In this document: one piece after another, positions 1 through 9,558 of the stretch
Layout: every line of letters starts with the position of its first letter
Numbering within the stretch: position 1 is the first letter of the stretch
Origin: Deltaproteobacteria bacterium
GTDB lineage: Bacteria > Myxococcota_C > UBA6777
NCBI GenBank assembly: GCA_006226375.1
Contig: SBHC01000081.1
Location: 124,001-188,000, forward strand
Direction of reading: 5' to 3'
Length of the DNA stretch: 64,000 nt
The notes under the pieces: generated by a model
The model's database searches: none
What the model was told of the DNA's origin: nothing
What the model saw: the letters and a program-made list of their open reading frames with translations, nothing else
Made by a program: the position numbers and the translations under genes

Positions 1-1
1 C

Positions 2-1351
2 AGCGACGCCTGCATTGACACCCAAACCAACCCACAACATTGCGGAAGCTGCGGCAACGCCTGCCCCAAAGGACAAGTGTGTGTGTTGGGACATTGCACC
101 TTGTCCTGCCCCAACGGCACGGCCCGCTGTGGAACGCCCGAAAAACAAGTCTGTTGCGACGGAACGTGCTGCAACAACGCATGCATCAACGTGAAAACCG
201 ACCGCCAACACTGTGGGTTCTGCAACAACGCTTGTCCTGACGGCAACGTCTGTGTTCAAGGTCAATGCCAGCTCTCCTGCCCACAAAATTCCCCCAAATG
301 TGGCGTCCCTGGACAGGAAGTTTGTTGCCCTGGAAGTTGCTGCAACAACCGCTGCGTTGACGCCAAAGTCGATCCTCAACATTGTGGAGGGTGCAACCAA
401 AACTGCACCACAGGGCAAACATGTGTCCAAGGGGTTTGCCAGTTCGCTTGCCCCCCAGCGCAACGACTTTGTGGGACCGAATGCGTGAACATTCAAGTGA
501 ACCCACTCCACTGCGGTGGCTGCAACCAAAAGTGCGGCGCAAACGAACGCTGCGACAACAGCACCTGCCGACTCTGTCCTTCTACAGCACCTGCCTGTGG
601 AGCCCCTGGTCAACAGAACTGTTGCAGCCTGAGTTGCTGCAACAACACCTGCATCGACCCACAGACCAACCCACAGCATTGTGGTTTCTGTGGCAACGCA
701 TGCAAACCCGGTGAATACTGCCAGAATGGAACCTGCACAAGCTGCCCTGGGGCTCTTTCCAAGTGTGGGACGTCGTGCTGCAACGCGGCCAACTGCTGCA
801 ACAACACATGTGTTGACACCCAGACCAACCCCCTACACTGTGGTGCCTGTGGCATGGCTTGCCAGACCGGACAGACCTGCTGCTCTAGAGCGTGTGTGGA
901 CCTCTCCAGCGACACCGCCAACTGCGGCACCTGTGCCAAAAGCTGCGCGGTCACCCAAGCTTGTTCAGCCGGGAACTGCTGTGCAACCGGTCAGATCTGG
1001 TGCGGTCAACAATGCATCAACCCGCTCACCGACAACAACCACTGCGGCACCTGCGGGAACGCCTGCTCCACCACGACCCAATGCACCGCCGGAGCCTGTG
1101 TATGCAGAACCGGAACAACGCGATGCAACGGAGAGTGTGTGAACCTACAAATCGACAGTCGCCACTGCGCCGCCTGCAACAACACCTGCCAAGGCGGCAA
1201 GATCTGCAACAACAGCACGTGTGTCTGCCCCGCAAACACAGTCATTTGCAACAACGTCTGTACGGACACACAAACCAGCGCCCAACACTGTGGAAGTTGT
1301 GGGAACGCTTGCCCGACAGGACAAGTCTGCAACGCCGGTCAATGCCAATAA
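2..1351 (+). CDS. Stig1-like Cys-rich repeat protein (5' partial)
   Basis: The reading frame is open from the first bases of the window, so the true start and any signal peptide lie upstream; an internal GTG at 77 is not a convincing start. The visible 449 residues are about ten tandem units of roughly 38-45 residues. Each has the pattern C(V/I)D-x-x-(T)NP-x-HCG-x-C-x-x-x-C followed by GQ-x-C-x-x-G-x-C, and several also carry a CC-x(2-4)-CCNN-x-C segment. This is the spacing of Stig1-like repeats, which are common in myxobacterial exported proteins. The very high, regular Cys content implies many disulfides and so an extracytoplasmic location. It ends in TAA at 1351 and converges with the lipoprotein gene on the other strand 30 bp away. 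Ligand and role are unknown; an adhesin or surface structural protein is a guess. Confidence 0.85.
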   Translation, partial: SDACIDTQTNPQHCGSCGNACPKGQVCVLGHCTLSCPNGTARCGTPEKQVCCDGTCCNNACINVKTDRQHCGFCNNACPDGNVCVQGQCQLSCPQNSPKCGVPGQEVCCPGSCCNNRCVDAKVDPQHCGGCNQNCTTGQTCVQGVCQFACPPAQRLCGTECVNIQVNPLHCGGCNQKCGANERCDNSTCRLCPSTAPACGAPGQQNCCSLSCCNNTCIDPQTNPQHCGFCGNACKPGEYCQNGTCTSCPGALSKCGTSCCNAANCCNNTCVDTQTNPLHCGACGMACQTGQTCCSRACVDLSSDTANCGTCAKSCAVTQACSAGNCCATGQIWCGQQCINPLTDNNHCGTCGNACSTTTQCTAGACVCRTGTTRCNGECVNLQIDSRHCAACNNTCQGGKICNNSTCVCPANTVICNNVCTDTQTSAQHCGSCGNACPTGQVCNAGQCQ

Positions 1352-1381
1352 CCCGCCACAACATCTTGGTTTGTTGGCTCT

Positions 1382-3133
1382 CTATGGCGCACGAAGCTTC
1401 CAAAGGAACAGCTCTTTGGAGAACGAGTTCTGCTGTCGCTTGAGGGTTGTACCGCCCATGACAACGTCGTCTTCAAACTCACCGGTGATGTAGATATTGT
1501 CCTGACGATCGATCGCAATCCAGCGTCCTGCCGCCGTGCCCTTCCCCGACGACAAGGCAGACCAGTCGTACTTGTTTTGTGACGACAACCTCGTGATGTA
1601 GGCGTGGAACTTGCTCCCTGCGGTCAGGGTTTGGTTGCCTATTTTGAAGGTGCCGCTGAACTCTCCCCCAACGTAGATTCGTCCCTTGCTATCGAAGGCA
1701 ACGGATGTGGGGTGAATGTGAGATGACCCTTGAGAGTAGTCACTCTGGATGACCTTTCCTGAGGTGTCGAGGAGAATCGTGGTCATGGTTCCGTGCAAGG
1801 CTGAAGGAATCGAGAAACTCCCAAACGTCTTCTTTCCCTCCAGTTCGGTGCTGAGAAAGAGTTGCCCCTTGGGAGTCCAACGCAAGGCATGAGGAATCGT
1901 GGAACCCTGACCTGTACTTTGAACCACCCACTGGATGGCTCCGGCGGCGTTCCACTTCACAACAAACAGGTCATCTTGTTGGGTGGTTAATGTCGTGTTT
2001 CCCCACACCGATGTGTCGAAGATCTGACCAAGGAGGTACACGTCTCCCTGCGGAGACACACAGAAATCATTGGGGATATCGATGCTAGAGCCACCACCTG
2101 TCACCAGCCACTTCGCGTCGCCTTGGGCATCAAGCCGGACAACAAACACATCCAGGGATGCACTTCCTGTAAAGGATAAAGAGCCAAACGAAGCGGGTCC
2201 GCTGAAGATGCCGGCGACATAGATCTGTCCTTTTGCATCTGTACGCAAGGCTTTCATTTGGGCACGAGAGTCACCCAGTTGAACGGACCATTGCACGGTA
2301 CCACTCGGCGAGAACTTTGTGACAAAGCCGCCTCCCTTCTTCGCGTCCAGGGTGGTACTTCCCCATTGGATTGACTCGTAGAAGTGACCAGTGATGACTA
2401 CATTTCCGCTGGGGTCCAACCCGATTGTGTTTGGCTCCTTAAAGCCCTTCCCTTGTGACTTCTTGACCCAAAGAAGCGTTCCATCCGAAGAAAACTTCGA
2501 TAGGTAGATTTCAAAGCTGGCCGGAGCCGTGGAGAGGGTCGTCGAGCCAAAGCTTGCCTGTCCCATAAAGGAGCCATAGACATACACATCGCCCTGGTCA
2601 TCCACCGCCAGGCCGCGATTAAACATGATCGTGGCTCCATACCCAAACGTGATGGCGTACGGCTTGGTTGGCAAAGGCGGAAGAACTTTCTCGGGGCCCA
2701 CTTCAGGCTGAGGTGGCTGCTCCGTACCAGCAGGTTCCTCCCCAGGAAGATTTTCGGGTGGTGCTGCTTCCGAAGCATCCAACCCTCCATCCTCGTCACC
2801 TTGCTCCGGTCCCACAGCCTCCGCATCATCGGGACTTGAAGGCTCTTCCCCAGGTTCAACACCAGAGTCGAGAGTGACCTCTTGGGATGGTACCTCTTCC
2901 TTGGACGGTTCGGCAACCGCTTCCGCCTTGGGTTCACTGGAGTTGGGTTCGCTGGGTTCCTCGGCACCTGCGGATTCAGGAGAACAATTGGAGCCTCCGT
3001 CCTCACCACAATGGACAGACGCCTCCTGCACCGGCTCTGCTCCTTCGCCTTCTCCACCGGGAGGTGTCATGGGAGAGCAGCCGAGAGCCAACCAGAACAA
3101 ACCCAACACAAGAAACCATCGAAGCCAACGCAT
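1382..3133 (-). CDS. SBBP-type beta-propeller lipoprotein
   Basis: Predicted exported lipoprotein of 583 residues. The ATG at 3133 is preferred over an upstream in-frame ATG (3178) because GAGGA lies about 7 bases before it and the protein then begins with a clean lipoprotein signal (MRWLRWF, hydrophobic core, lipobox LALGC, acylated Cys19). Residues about 20-150 are a low-complexity linker rich in Glu, Pro, Ser and Ala. Residues about 155-583 are repeats of the form D-x-x-G-x-(V/I)-Y-V-x-G-x-F-x-G-x-x-x-F-G, alternating with phrases such as SSDGTLLW and SPSGTVQW. This is the pattern of SBBP (seven-bladed beta-propeller) repeats. The domain should sit on a flexible tether at the outer membrane. 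No catalytic residues are evident. The 230 bp upstream separates it from the OmpA gene on the same strand. Confidence 0.85.
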   Translation of the reverse strand: MRWLRWFLVLGLFWLALGCSPMTPPGGEGEGAEPVQEASVHCGEDGGSNCSPESAGAEEPSEPNSSEPKAEAVAEPSKEEVPSQEVTLDSGVEPGEEPSSPDDAEAVGPEQGDEDGGLDASEAAPPENLPGEEPAGTEQPPQPEVGPEKVLPPLPTKPYAITFGYGATIMFNRGLAVDDQGDVYVYGSFMGQASFGSTTLSTAPASFEIYLSKFSSDGTLLWVKKSQGKGFKEPNTIGLDPSGNVVITGHFYESIQWGSTTLDAKKGGGFVTKFSPSGTVQWSVQLGDSRAQMKALRTDAKGQIYVAGIFSGPASFGSLSFTGSASLDVFVVRLDAQGDAKWLVTGGGSSIDIPNDFCVSPQGDVYLLGQIFDTSVWGNTTLTTQQDDLFVVKWNAAGAIQWVVQSTGQGSTIPHALRWTPKGQLFLSTELEGKKTFGSFSIPSALHGTMTTILLDTSGKVIQSDYSQGSSHIHPTSVAFDSKGRIYVGGEFSGTFKIGNQTLTAGSKFHAYITRLSSQNKYDWSALSSGKGTAAGRWIAIDRQDNIYITGEFEDDVVMGGTTLKRQQNSFSKELFLWKLRAP

Positions 3134-3363
3134 CCGTATCCTCAAATGTGTCTTTAAAAAAGGGAAAGGAAGAGCCACAAACTTCCAAAACCACTCTATC
3201 GTATAGACTCCACTTCAGCCAAGTTCATCTCACCGATGAACCGCCGAAATATGACGCAGCCTCTCTACAGAGACAACATCCAGGATGGAGGTTGTAGTTC
3301 CGAATGGATTGTAGTGGAAGAATGTGGCGAACTTGGGGGGGATAAGGGAAAGAAGAACGAGGG

Positions 3364-5118
3364 TTATTGGTTGAGAATGGTGAACTCAACGCGACGGTTG
3401 ATGGCGCGGTTGGCATCCGAAGTGTTCGGAACCTCTGGCTTGGTTTCACCATAACCTTGGGAATCGAGTCGAGCAGCGTTGACACCCTTCTTGATCAGGT
3501 ACCTCTTCACAGAAGCAGCACGACGCTTCGACAGATCCATGTTGTAGCTCGGCTTACCGATGTTATCCGTGTGACCTTCGATGCGAATCCGAACGGTCGG
3601 GCGGCTGCGAAGAACAGAGACCACCTGATCGAGGATCGAGTAGGACTTCGGCAGGATCTTATCGCTGTTGAAGGCAAACTGGATCTTCTGGAGGATAGCA
3701 ATCTTCTTCTTCTTGACCTCAACAAGGATCTTCTTCGGACAACCCTTACGCTCTTTTACGCCGGGAACATCCGGACACTTGTCGAGTCGGTCCACAACGC
3801 CGTCTTTGTCGCGGTCGGTGTCGGGACAGCCGTTGTTTTCTTTGGGTCCAGGCTTGTCGGGACACTTGTCAACGTTGTCTTTCAGGCCGTCGCCATCCTT
3901 GTCACCCCATGGACAACCGTTGTTCTCCTTGGGTCCGGCTTTTTCGGGACATTTGTCGACGTTGTCGTTCAGACCGTCGCCATCTTTGTCGCCCCAAGGA
4001 CAACCGTTGTTTTCTTTGGGTCCAGGTTGATCGGGACACTTGTCAACGTTGTCTTTCAGGCCGTCGCCATCCTTGTCACCCCATGGACAACCGTTGTTCT
4101 CCTTGGGACCCGGAACTTTGGGGCACTTGTCAACGCTGTCGAGGAGGCCATCGCCGTCAGTATCTTTGTCGCGTTTGCGGGGAGCCCACATTACGCCCAA
4201 GAACACACGGAACAGGGGAGCACCGTAACCCGACGTCACAGCAAAACTTCCACCCAGGGTGAGGGCGAGGTTTTCGTTTCCGAGGGGATACACACGTCCA
4301 CCCAAGTACACCTCAAGAGGAGCAGAGAAAATAGAGGTTGCATCGCTGAGCGCAACTCCGCCGCTCACATCTGCAAGAATATCAAGGTAGTCTTTAACCA
4401 CTCGAATGCTTGCACCCAAGGAGTAGGTCAGCTCGTTTTGAACCTTCAACGGTCCAAAGGTTGTGGGAGGCAAGAACCGGTAGCCCAGGTTCAACCCCAG
4501 GTTTACAATCGAGATGCGCTTGCTGAGGTAGGCCTGAACACCAAAGCTGACAGGCTCTTCCCCGTTCATGTTCTCTTTGTTTCCGATGGGAATGGTCACA
4601 AAGGCCTGGAAACCAAGATTAACAACATGCTTCTTTTCTTGCAGGGCTTGCACTTTGATTTGAAACTTGGGGTCAACCAGAGCAAAGCCTGTGAGACTCT
4701 CTCCACGGTCATTTTGTTCAAAGATGCTACCGTTAGGAATCGTACCGACTTGGTACAGGGTGAGGGGGAACGCCAGACCAATGTCCAACCAGGACAACAG
4801 ACCGACACCTGCCAAAACATCGGCACCCAGTTGGTGGTCAACCACACCCGTCACATCACTACCGCTGCGAACGGTCAGTGGCCTGTTCGCATAGTTAAGA
4901 TAGAGACCAACGTAGTAGTTCCACTGGCCCAGAGTTTCACCCGATTGGGTTTGAAGCACACCTTGAGGGTCACCCCAGGGCCGGAATTGTTGAAGTTGGA
5001 AGGCACGGGTCTGGGTCTGGGCAAACGCCATATTCCAGCAGGTCGAGCCAACAAATAGCGCAAAGGTCAGCGCGAAAGTGCGCCAAACTGTATGGGATCT
5101 TCGATGGAAGAATTGCAT
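3364..5118 (-). CDS. OmpA-family protein with TSP3 repeats (copy 1)
   Basis: Outer-membrane protein of 584 residues. Start at 5118: GTGAGG lies about 7 bases upstream and gives a standard signal peptide ending AFA/Q near residue 33; the longer frame adds an unlikely N-terminus. Residues about 35-315 alternate as in a transmembrane beta-barrel. Residues about 320-468 are five 29-residue thrombospondin type 3 units (DKDGDGL-x-DNVDKCP followed by GPKENNGCPWG), calcium-binding loops with one Cys pair per unit. Residues about 475-584 form an OmpA C-terminal peptidoglycan-binding domain with EGHTD and NRAINRRVEF, which carry the conserved Asp and Arg. It probably ties the outer membrane to peptidoglycan through a calcium-stiffened rod. 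The middle TSP3 units are nearly identical at the DNA level. A paralogue of similar layout lies at 28801-30606. Confidence 0.92.
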   Translation of the reverse strand: MQFFHRRSHTVWRTFALTFALFVGSTCWNMAFAQTQTRAFQLQQFRPWGDPQGVLQTQSGETLGQWNYYVGLYLNYANRPLTVRSGSDVTGVVDHQLGADVLAGVGLLSWLDIGLAFPLTLYQVGTIPNGSIFEQNDRGESLTGFALVDPKFQIKVQALQEKKHVVNLGFQAFVTIPIGNKENMNGEEPVSFGVQAYLSKRISIVNLGLNLGYRFLPPTTFGPLKVQNELTYSLGASIRVVKDYLDILADVSGGVALSDATSIFSAPLEVYLGGRVYPLGNENLALTLGGSFAVTSGYGAPLFRVFLGVMWAPRKRDKDTDGDGLLDSVDKCPKVPGPKENNGCPWGDKDGDGLKDNVDKCPDQPGPKENNGCPWGDKDGDGLNDNVDKCPEKAGPKENNGCPWGDKDGDGLKDNVDKCPDKPGPKENNGCPDTDRDKDGVVDRLDKCPDVPGVKERKGCPKKILVEVKKKKIAILQKIQFAFNSDKILPKSYSILDQVVSVLRSRPTVRIRIEGHTDNIGKPSYNMDLSKRRAASVKRYLIKKGVNAARLDSQGYGETKPEVPNTSDANRAINRRVEFTILNQ

Positions 5119-5241
5119 TGTGAACCTCACTGAGCAAAAACACGCACGTCGGGTGAACACATCCGCAGCATGAACGGTGATAGAGAAGAGGCAGAGAGGG
5201 TTCCCCTCAACCAAAGAGAGGAACCTCTCTCAATGTGAGAT

Positions 5242-8200
5242 TTACTTTTGGTATCGTCGGCGCAAGCGGAAGAGGCAGAGGAGTCCAATCAGACCCAACC
5301 ACAGACCCGCCAGCGAGAAGGAGACGCTGCCCTGCGAACAGACGCAACCGCCACCCACTTCGTAGCCGTTCAGGTCTTGCACACCACTGTCTTGCACAGG
5401 CTCGGGGCTGGGCTCTGGGCCAGGCTCCGGTCCGGGGAGGGGCGGTCCTACACAGACACCCTTGCGGCAGGTGTGGTCGGTGGGACACTCAACGCCTTTG
5501 CAGGAGTCGTCGCCACAACCGTCTGCGCTACAAACACGCTGTGACTTACAAGCGTCGGTCTTTCCAGCGCAGGGGTCAGCGGTGCAGTTTCCGTTGGTGC
5601 AAACTTCACCGTCTGGGCAGGTCTTGTCTTTGCAGGGATCATCCTGACACGCGCCGTCCACACAGACCTTACCTTCGGGACAGGTCGGGCAAAGCTTCAC
5701 GCATGTACCATCGGTCGGACGACAGAATTCACCGTCTGCACAGGTCTTGCCTTTGCAGGGGTTGTCCACACAGGCACCGTTGCTGCAGATCTTGTCACCT
5801 TCGCAAGCGTTTTCATAACAACCTGCAGGCTTACAAACTTTGTTCACACAGATCGCGGTTCCGGGGCAGTCCGAGTCATAGGTACAGGGGAGGTCACCTG
5901 TGCACTGGCCGTTGTTGCAGGTCTGACCGGTGGGACAGGTCACGTTTCCACAAGGCGGCTCAACGCACTTGTCAGCGCGACAAACTCGCTTGCCTTTGCA
6001 GGAGTCTTGCTCACACTCATCTTTGACGCAGTTGCCGTTGACGCAAACTTCGCCAGCAGCACATTGCTTGTCGGCGCAGGGGTCAGCGGTACACTTGCCA
6101 TCGACACAAACCTGCTTTTCGGGGCAGAACACACCGGCGCAGGAGGGGACGCACTGTCCAGCGCGGCAGTACTCACCATCAGCGCACTGTTTGTTGGCAC
6201 AGGGATCGGGCTTGCAAGTTCCTTCGGAGCAAACTTCGCCGTTCTGACAGTCAGCGTTCTCTTTGCAAGTCGGCTTCACACATTTGCCAGACAAGCAGAG
6301 GAGCTCACCCGGACAGTCTTTGTCGAACTTGCAGGAGTCGGGAGCCTGACATTGACCCCACTTGCAAACCTGCTTGCTGTCGGGACAGGTCACGCCAGCG
6401 CAGGGGTCATCGATACAGCCGTTGTCCATCGGGTAACAAACGCGGCCCGCCTTACAGACGTTGGACGCGCTGCACTTGTCCGGTTCGCAGGTGCCTTTGA
6501 CACAGACTTCGCCAGCAGCGCAGTTGGCGTTGGCGCAAGGGTCGGCCACACAGGCTCCATCTTTGCACATTTCGCCGGCCTGACACTTCACGCCCGAACA
6601 GGGTTTGGCGCAGGTTGCATCCGAGTTACGGCAGAATTCGCCGGTCGCGCATTGCTTGGTGGCACACGCGGGGTCTTCACACTTTGCCTTGAGACAAAGT
6701 TGTGGGTTTTGACAAGCGTTGTTCTGGTCGTAGCATCCGCTGGGGTAGCAGAGTCGACCGATACAAACCTGGTCACCGGGACAGTCCACATCGACGAAGC
6801 AAGGCAGACGATCCACACATTGACCAGCAAGACATCGCTGCGCAGCAGGATCGGGACAGGTCAATAGACCGCAGGGGTCCATCATGCAGTAAGGCGCTTT
6901 GGGCGTACACACGCGACCGTGACGACAAGCCTGGTTGGTCGAACAGGGATTCGACTTGCAGGTTGGGTTCTGGGGGTCGCTGGCATCGCAGTATTCGTCA
7001 GCTTTGCAGGGGTTGGCTGCGCAAGGATCTTTGACGCAAGCGCCATCCAAGCAGTACTCGCCAGCCTGGCAGGTCACGCCAGCACAAGGCTTGATGCATT
7101 TGCCATCGGACGGACGGCAGTATTCGCCTTGCGCGCAAGTTTTGCCATCGCAGGGGTTGGCTCCACACTGGCTTCCGTTGCAGATCTCACCTTGGGTTGC
7201 GCACTTCGGGTTTTGGTTGGCACAGCCGGGATCCATACAGACATAGTTGCCGTTGTCGGGCGAACAGATCTGGGGGTCGGGACAATCGGTGTCCACTTTG
7301 CAGAGGACTTTGACTTTGACCTTCCAGGATTGCTTGGTGCAAGCGCCGTTGTCGTCACAAACTTCGATTTCAAAGTCAACTTCCTTGCCAGCATCAGCGG
7401 GGTCTGGAGTCCACTTGAGTTCACCCGTCGCAGGATCGATGGTCGCGTTGCTTGGACCTTTGGTTAGCTTCCAAGTCTGCTTCTCGTTGGGGTCGGGGTC
7501 CGAAGCCTTGGGCTTGTAGTTCATTTCCACACCAACAAACGCTTCGGTGGGTGGTTTGGTGTCGATGGTGGGCGGGTCATTGACGTTCTTGGTCTTGACC
7601 TTCCAGGACTGCGTAACACAAGCACCCTGGGGATCGCACACTTCGATTTCAAACTCAGCATCTTTGCCGACATCAGCGTCACCAGGAGTCCAGGTAACTT
7701 TACCGGTAGCGGGGTCAATCTTTGCGCCTGTGGGGTTCTTCTTGAACTTCCAGGTCAGCTTGCCAGCGTCGCCAGGATCTTCGTCGGTGACTGTCGGTGA
7801 GTAGGTGTACTCAACGTCTTCGGTAGCTTCGTCACCGGGCGTACCGCTGATCACAGGTGGGTCATTGACGTTATTAACAGTCACCTTGAACTTCACTTCC
7901 ACCTTACCACCTTTGCCGTCAGTAACAGCCACGGTGACATTGTAAGAGCCGACATCTTTTTGCTTCGGCGTCCAGGTGATTTCACCGGTGGTGGGGTCGA
8001 TCTTTGCTTCTGCAGGCAGACCCGACATCGTGTGGGTCAAGGTGTCGCCATCGGGATCCGACGAAGTCACACCAAACTTGGCAGCTTTGTCTTCATCCAG
8101 AGTCTGGTCACCCGGGCCTTTGGAGGTAGGCGGACGGTTCACATCGTTGACTTTGATGTTGACGGTTTGGGTTACCGTTTTGGGCTTACCGTCTTTGTCC

Positions 8201-9558
8201 TTGGCCGTAAACTTCAAGGTGGAGTACGTCTTGGGTCCATCCGAGAAACCGGGGTTGCAAGTGATGGTGTACTTGGTCGCTGAGTCTTTCTTGGAGGTAC
8301 AGAACGTGGGCAAACCTGTTTGGGTAAAGGTGTCAATACCGTTGTTATCAGGGTCAGAAGCCGTGACAGTAAAGACAAGGGTCTTTCCTTCGTCCACCTG
8401 GAGAGTGGTCGGATTGGTCGCAATCACAGGAGGCTTACCGTCCAACACAGTAACGCTAAAGGTTCCTTGTGCAAACAAAGGAGGAAGACCATCATCCAAG
8501 GCGTTGAATTGGATGTTGTGGGTGGTACCTTCGTCAGCCTTGGCAGGAGTCCAACAGTACTTAAAGGTGTACGGATTGGGTCGTCCAGCGGTCAAAGCAG
8601 TGGTCGGTGTCAGGGTAACCGGCGTTTTCGTGGGTCGAGCGGTGATGAAGAACTTGTTACCTGCATCGGGGTCCGTGACCGTGATGTTGGTACAAGCTTG
8701 TTGACCACCTGCCACCGTGATAGCCGCGGGATTCAATGTGATCTTGGGTCCTTTGTTGTTGCAAGTGGCAAGGACATTGATCATAAAGTCACGATAAGCC
8801 ACAGACCCTTTGCTGTCCGTCGCCACAACAGTGAACACGAAGTTCCCTGTTGTCGTTGGGGTAAACGTGACCTCACCTGTTGAAGTATTCAACGCTATAC
8901 CGGAGTTCTGCCGGTGAGCCAGCCGAAGAGTAAACGAATCTCTGTCTGGGTCAGAGACGTTAACATTGGTCGTGAACTTGAAGTTTCGACAAGCCTGGAA
9001 AAAGGTCGGCGAGTTAAAGACAGGAGAGTTGTTGATCTTGGGGAGTTCCACGACAACATTCAGGTTCCAGTTGTTTCCAGCTGGACCAGAGGCTCCACTG
9101 ATCCAGCAACAGCCTGACCAAACCGCGGTAAACTTTCCATCCCGTGGGTAGGTGTACCGAACGGTTCCGATCATCGAGAAGGAGATCGTGTCGTTGAAGT
9201 TAACCTTCTGTGGGATATTGACGGAACCTGCGCCAGTGTTAATGGAGAAGTTTCCGTAGTTCCTCCCAACACAAGTGCCTGCAGCCGCACCGCTAGCACA
9301 AGCGTTGGAGCCAAGAGAACCAATACGCCAGTACGTTTCCAGCGTGAATTCAACGGTTCGACCGGAGATCCACTTGTATGTCAGTGTACCTCCACGAAAG
9401 TGAGAAGCCTCAGCTTCGGAGATGCCTCCGATCAAGACCCAAGCAAACAACACAACTCCCAACAGTTTGGGAAGGAAGAAAACGTGTTTCAACGTTGACC
9501 CTTTGGAAAAGAGACCTTTCGATCCTTCCCATGTTGAACGTTTCCATAACCTATTCAT
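5242..9558 (-). CDS. Giant Ig/cadherin-like and Cys-rich surface protein with MYXO-CTERM-like tail
   Basis: 1438-residue exported protein. The ATG at 9558 has AAGGAG about 6 bases upstream. A long signal peptide ends near AEA/S51, followed by SHFRGGTLTYKW. Residues about 190-748 are tandem Ig-fold repeats of putative-Ig/cadherin type, with signatures such as SDPDGDTL, AKIDPTTGEITWTP and V-x-NVNDPP. Residues about 750-1380 hold many short Cys-rich modules (CxxGEVCVNGNC, CPxGQxCxNGxC, CRPSDGKC), EB-like or follistatin-like. A Pro/Glu linker leads to the C-terminus GGGCVCSQG, a hydrophobic segment and RLRRRYQK. That layout matches MYXO-CTERM signals, which in myxobacteria are processed to leave a surface-anchored protein. 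The role is probably adhesion or cell-cell contact (inference). It lies 123 bp upstream of the OmpA gene and may be co-transcribed with it. Confidence 0.9.
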   Translation of the reverse strand: MNRLWKRSTWEGSKGLFSKGSTLKHVFFLPKLLGVVLFAWVLIGGISEAEASHFRGGTLTYKWISGRTVEFTLETYWRIGSLGSNACASGAAAGTCVGRNYGNFSINTGAGSVNIPQKVNFNDTISFSMIGTVRYTYPRDGKFTAVWSGCCWISGASGPAGNNWNLNVVVELPKINNSPVFNSPTFFQACRNFKFTTNVNVSDPDRDSFTLRLAHRQNSGIALNTSTGEVTFTPTTTGNFVFTVVATDSKGSVAYRDFMINVLATCNNKGPKITLNPAAITVAGGQQACTNITVTDPDAGNKFFITARPTKTPVTLTPTTALTAGRPNPYTFKYCWTPAKADEGTTHNIQFNALDDGLPPLFAQGTFSVTVLDGKPPVIATNPTTLQVDEGKTLVFTVTASDPDNNGIDTFTQTGLPTFCTSKKDSATKYTITCNPGFSDGPKTYSTLKFTAKDKDGKPKTVTQTVNIKVNDVNRPPTSKGPGDQTLDEDKAAKFGVTSSDPDGDTLTHTMSGLPAEAKIDPTTGEITWTPKQKDVGSYNVTVAVTDGKGGKVEVKFKVTVNNVNDPPVISGTPGDEATEDVEYTYSPTVTDEDPGDAGKLTWKFKKNPTGAKIDPATGKVTWTPGDADVGKDAEFEIEVCDPQGACVTQSWKVKTKNVNDPPTIDTKPPTEAFVGVEMNYKPKASDPDPNEKQTWKLTKGPSNATIDPATGELKWTPDPADAGKEVDFEIEVCDDNGACTKQSWKVKVKVLCKVDTDCPDPQICSPDNGNYVCMDPGCANQNPKCATQGEICNGSQCGANPCDGKTCAQGEYCRPSDGKCIKPCAGVTCQAGEYCLDGACVKDPCAANPCKADEYCDASDPQNPTCKSNPCSTNQACRHGRVCTPKAPYCMMDPCGLLTCPDPAAQRCLAGQCVDRLPCFVDVDCPGDQVCIGRLCYPSGCYDQNNACQNPQLCLKAKCEDPACATKQCATGEFCRNSDATCAKPCSGVKCQAGEMCKDGACVADPCANANCAAGEVCVKGTCEPDKCSASNVCKAGRVCYPMDNGCIDDPCAGVTCPDSKQVCKWGQCQAPDSCKFDKDCPGELLCLSGKCVKPTCKENADCQNGEVCSEGTCKPDPCANKQCADGEYCRAGQCVPSCAGVFCPEKQVCVDGKCTADPCADKQCAAGEVCVNGNCVKDECEQDSCKGKRVCRADKCVEPPCGNVTCPTGQTCNNGQCTGDLPCTYDSDCPGTAICVNKVCKPAGCYENACEGDKICSNGACVDNPCKGKTCADGEFCRPTDGTCVKLCPTCPEGKVCVDGACQDDPCKDKTCPDGEVCTNGNCTADPCAGKTDACKSQRVCSADGCGDDSCKGVECPTDHTCRKGVCVGPPLPGPEPGPEPSPEPVQDSGVQDLNGYEVGGGCVCSQGSVSFSLAGLWLGLIGLLCLFRLRRRYQK

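Noticed and set aside
77-1351. GTG at 77 as the start of the Stig1-like gene
   Set aside because: The same frame and the same Cys repeat continue to the left edge, so the gene begins outside the window.
3780-4200. Regular repeats that could be taken for a CRISPR array
   Set aside because: They are in frame, 87 bp long without unique spacers, and encode TSP3 calcium-binding units.
3367-5058. Long plus-strand ORF of 563 codons opposite the OmpA/TSP3 gene
   Set aside because: It mirrors the repeat structure of the real gene on the other strand, has no ribosome site or domain, and has Val/Thr-rich antisense composition.
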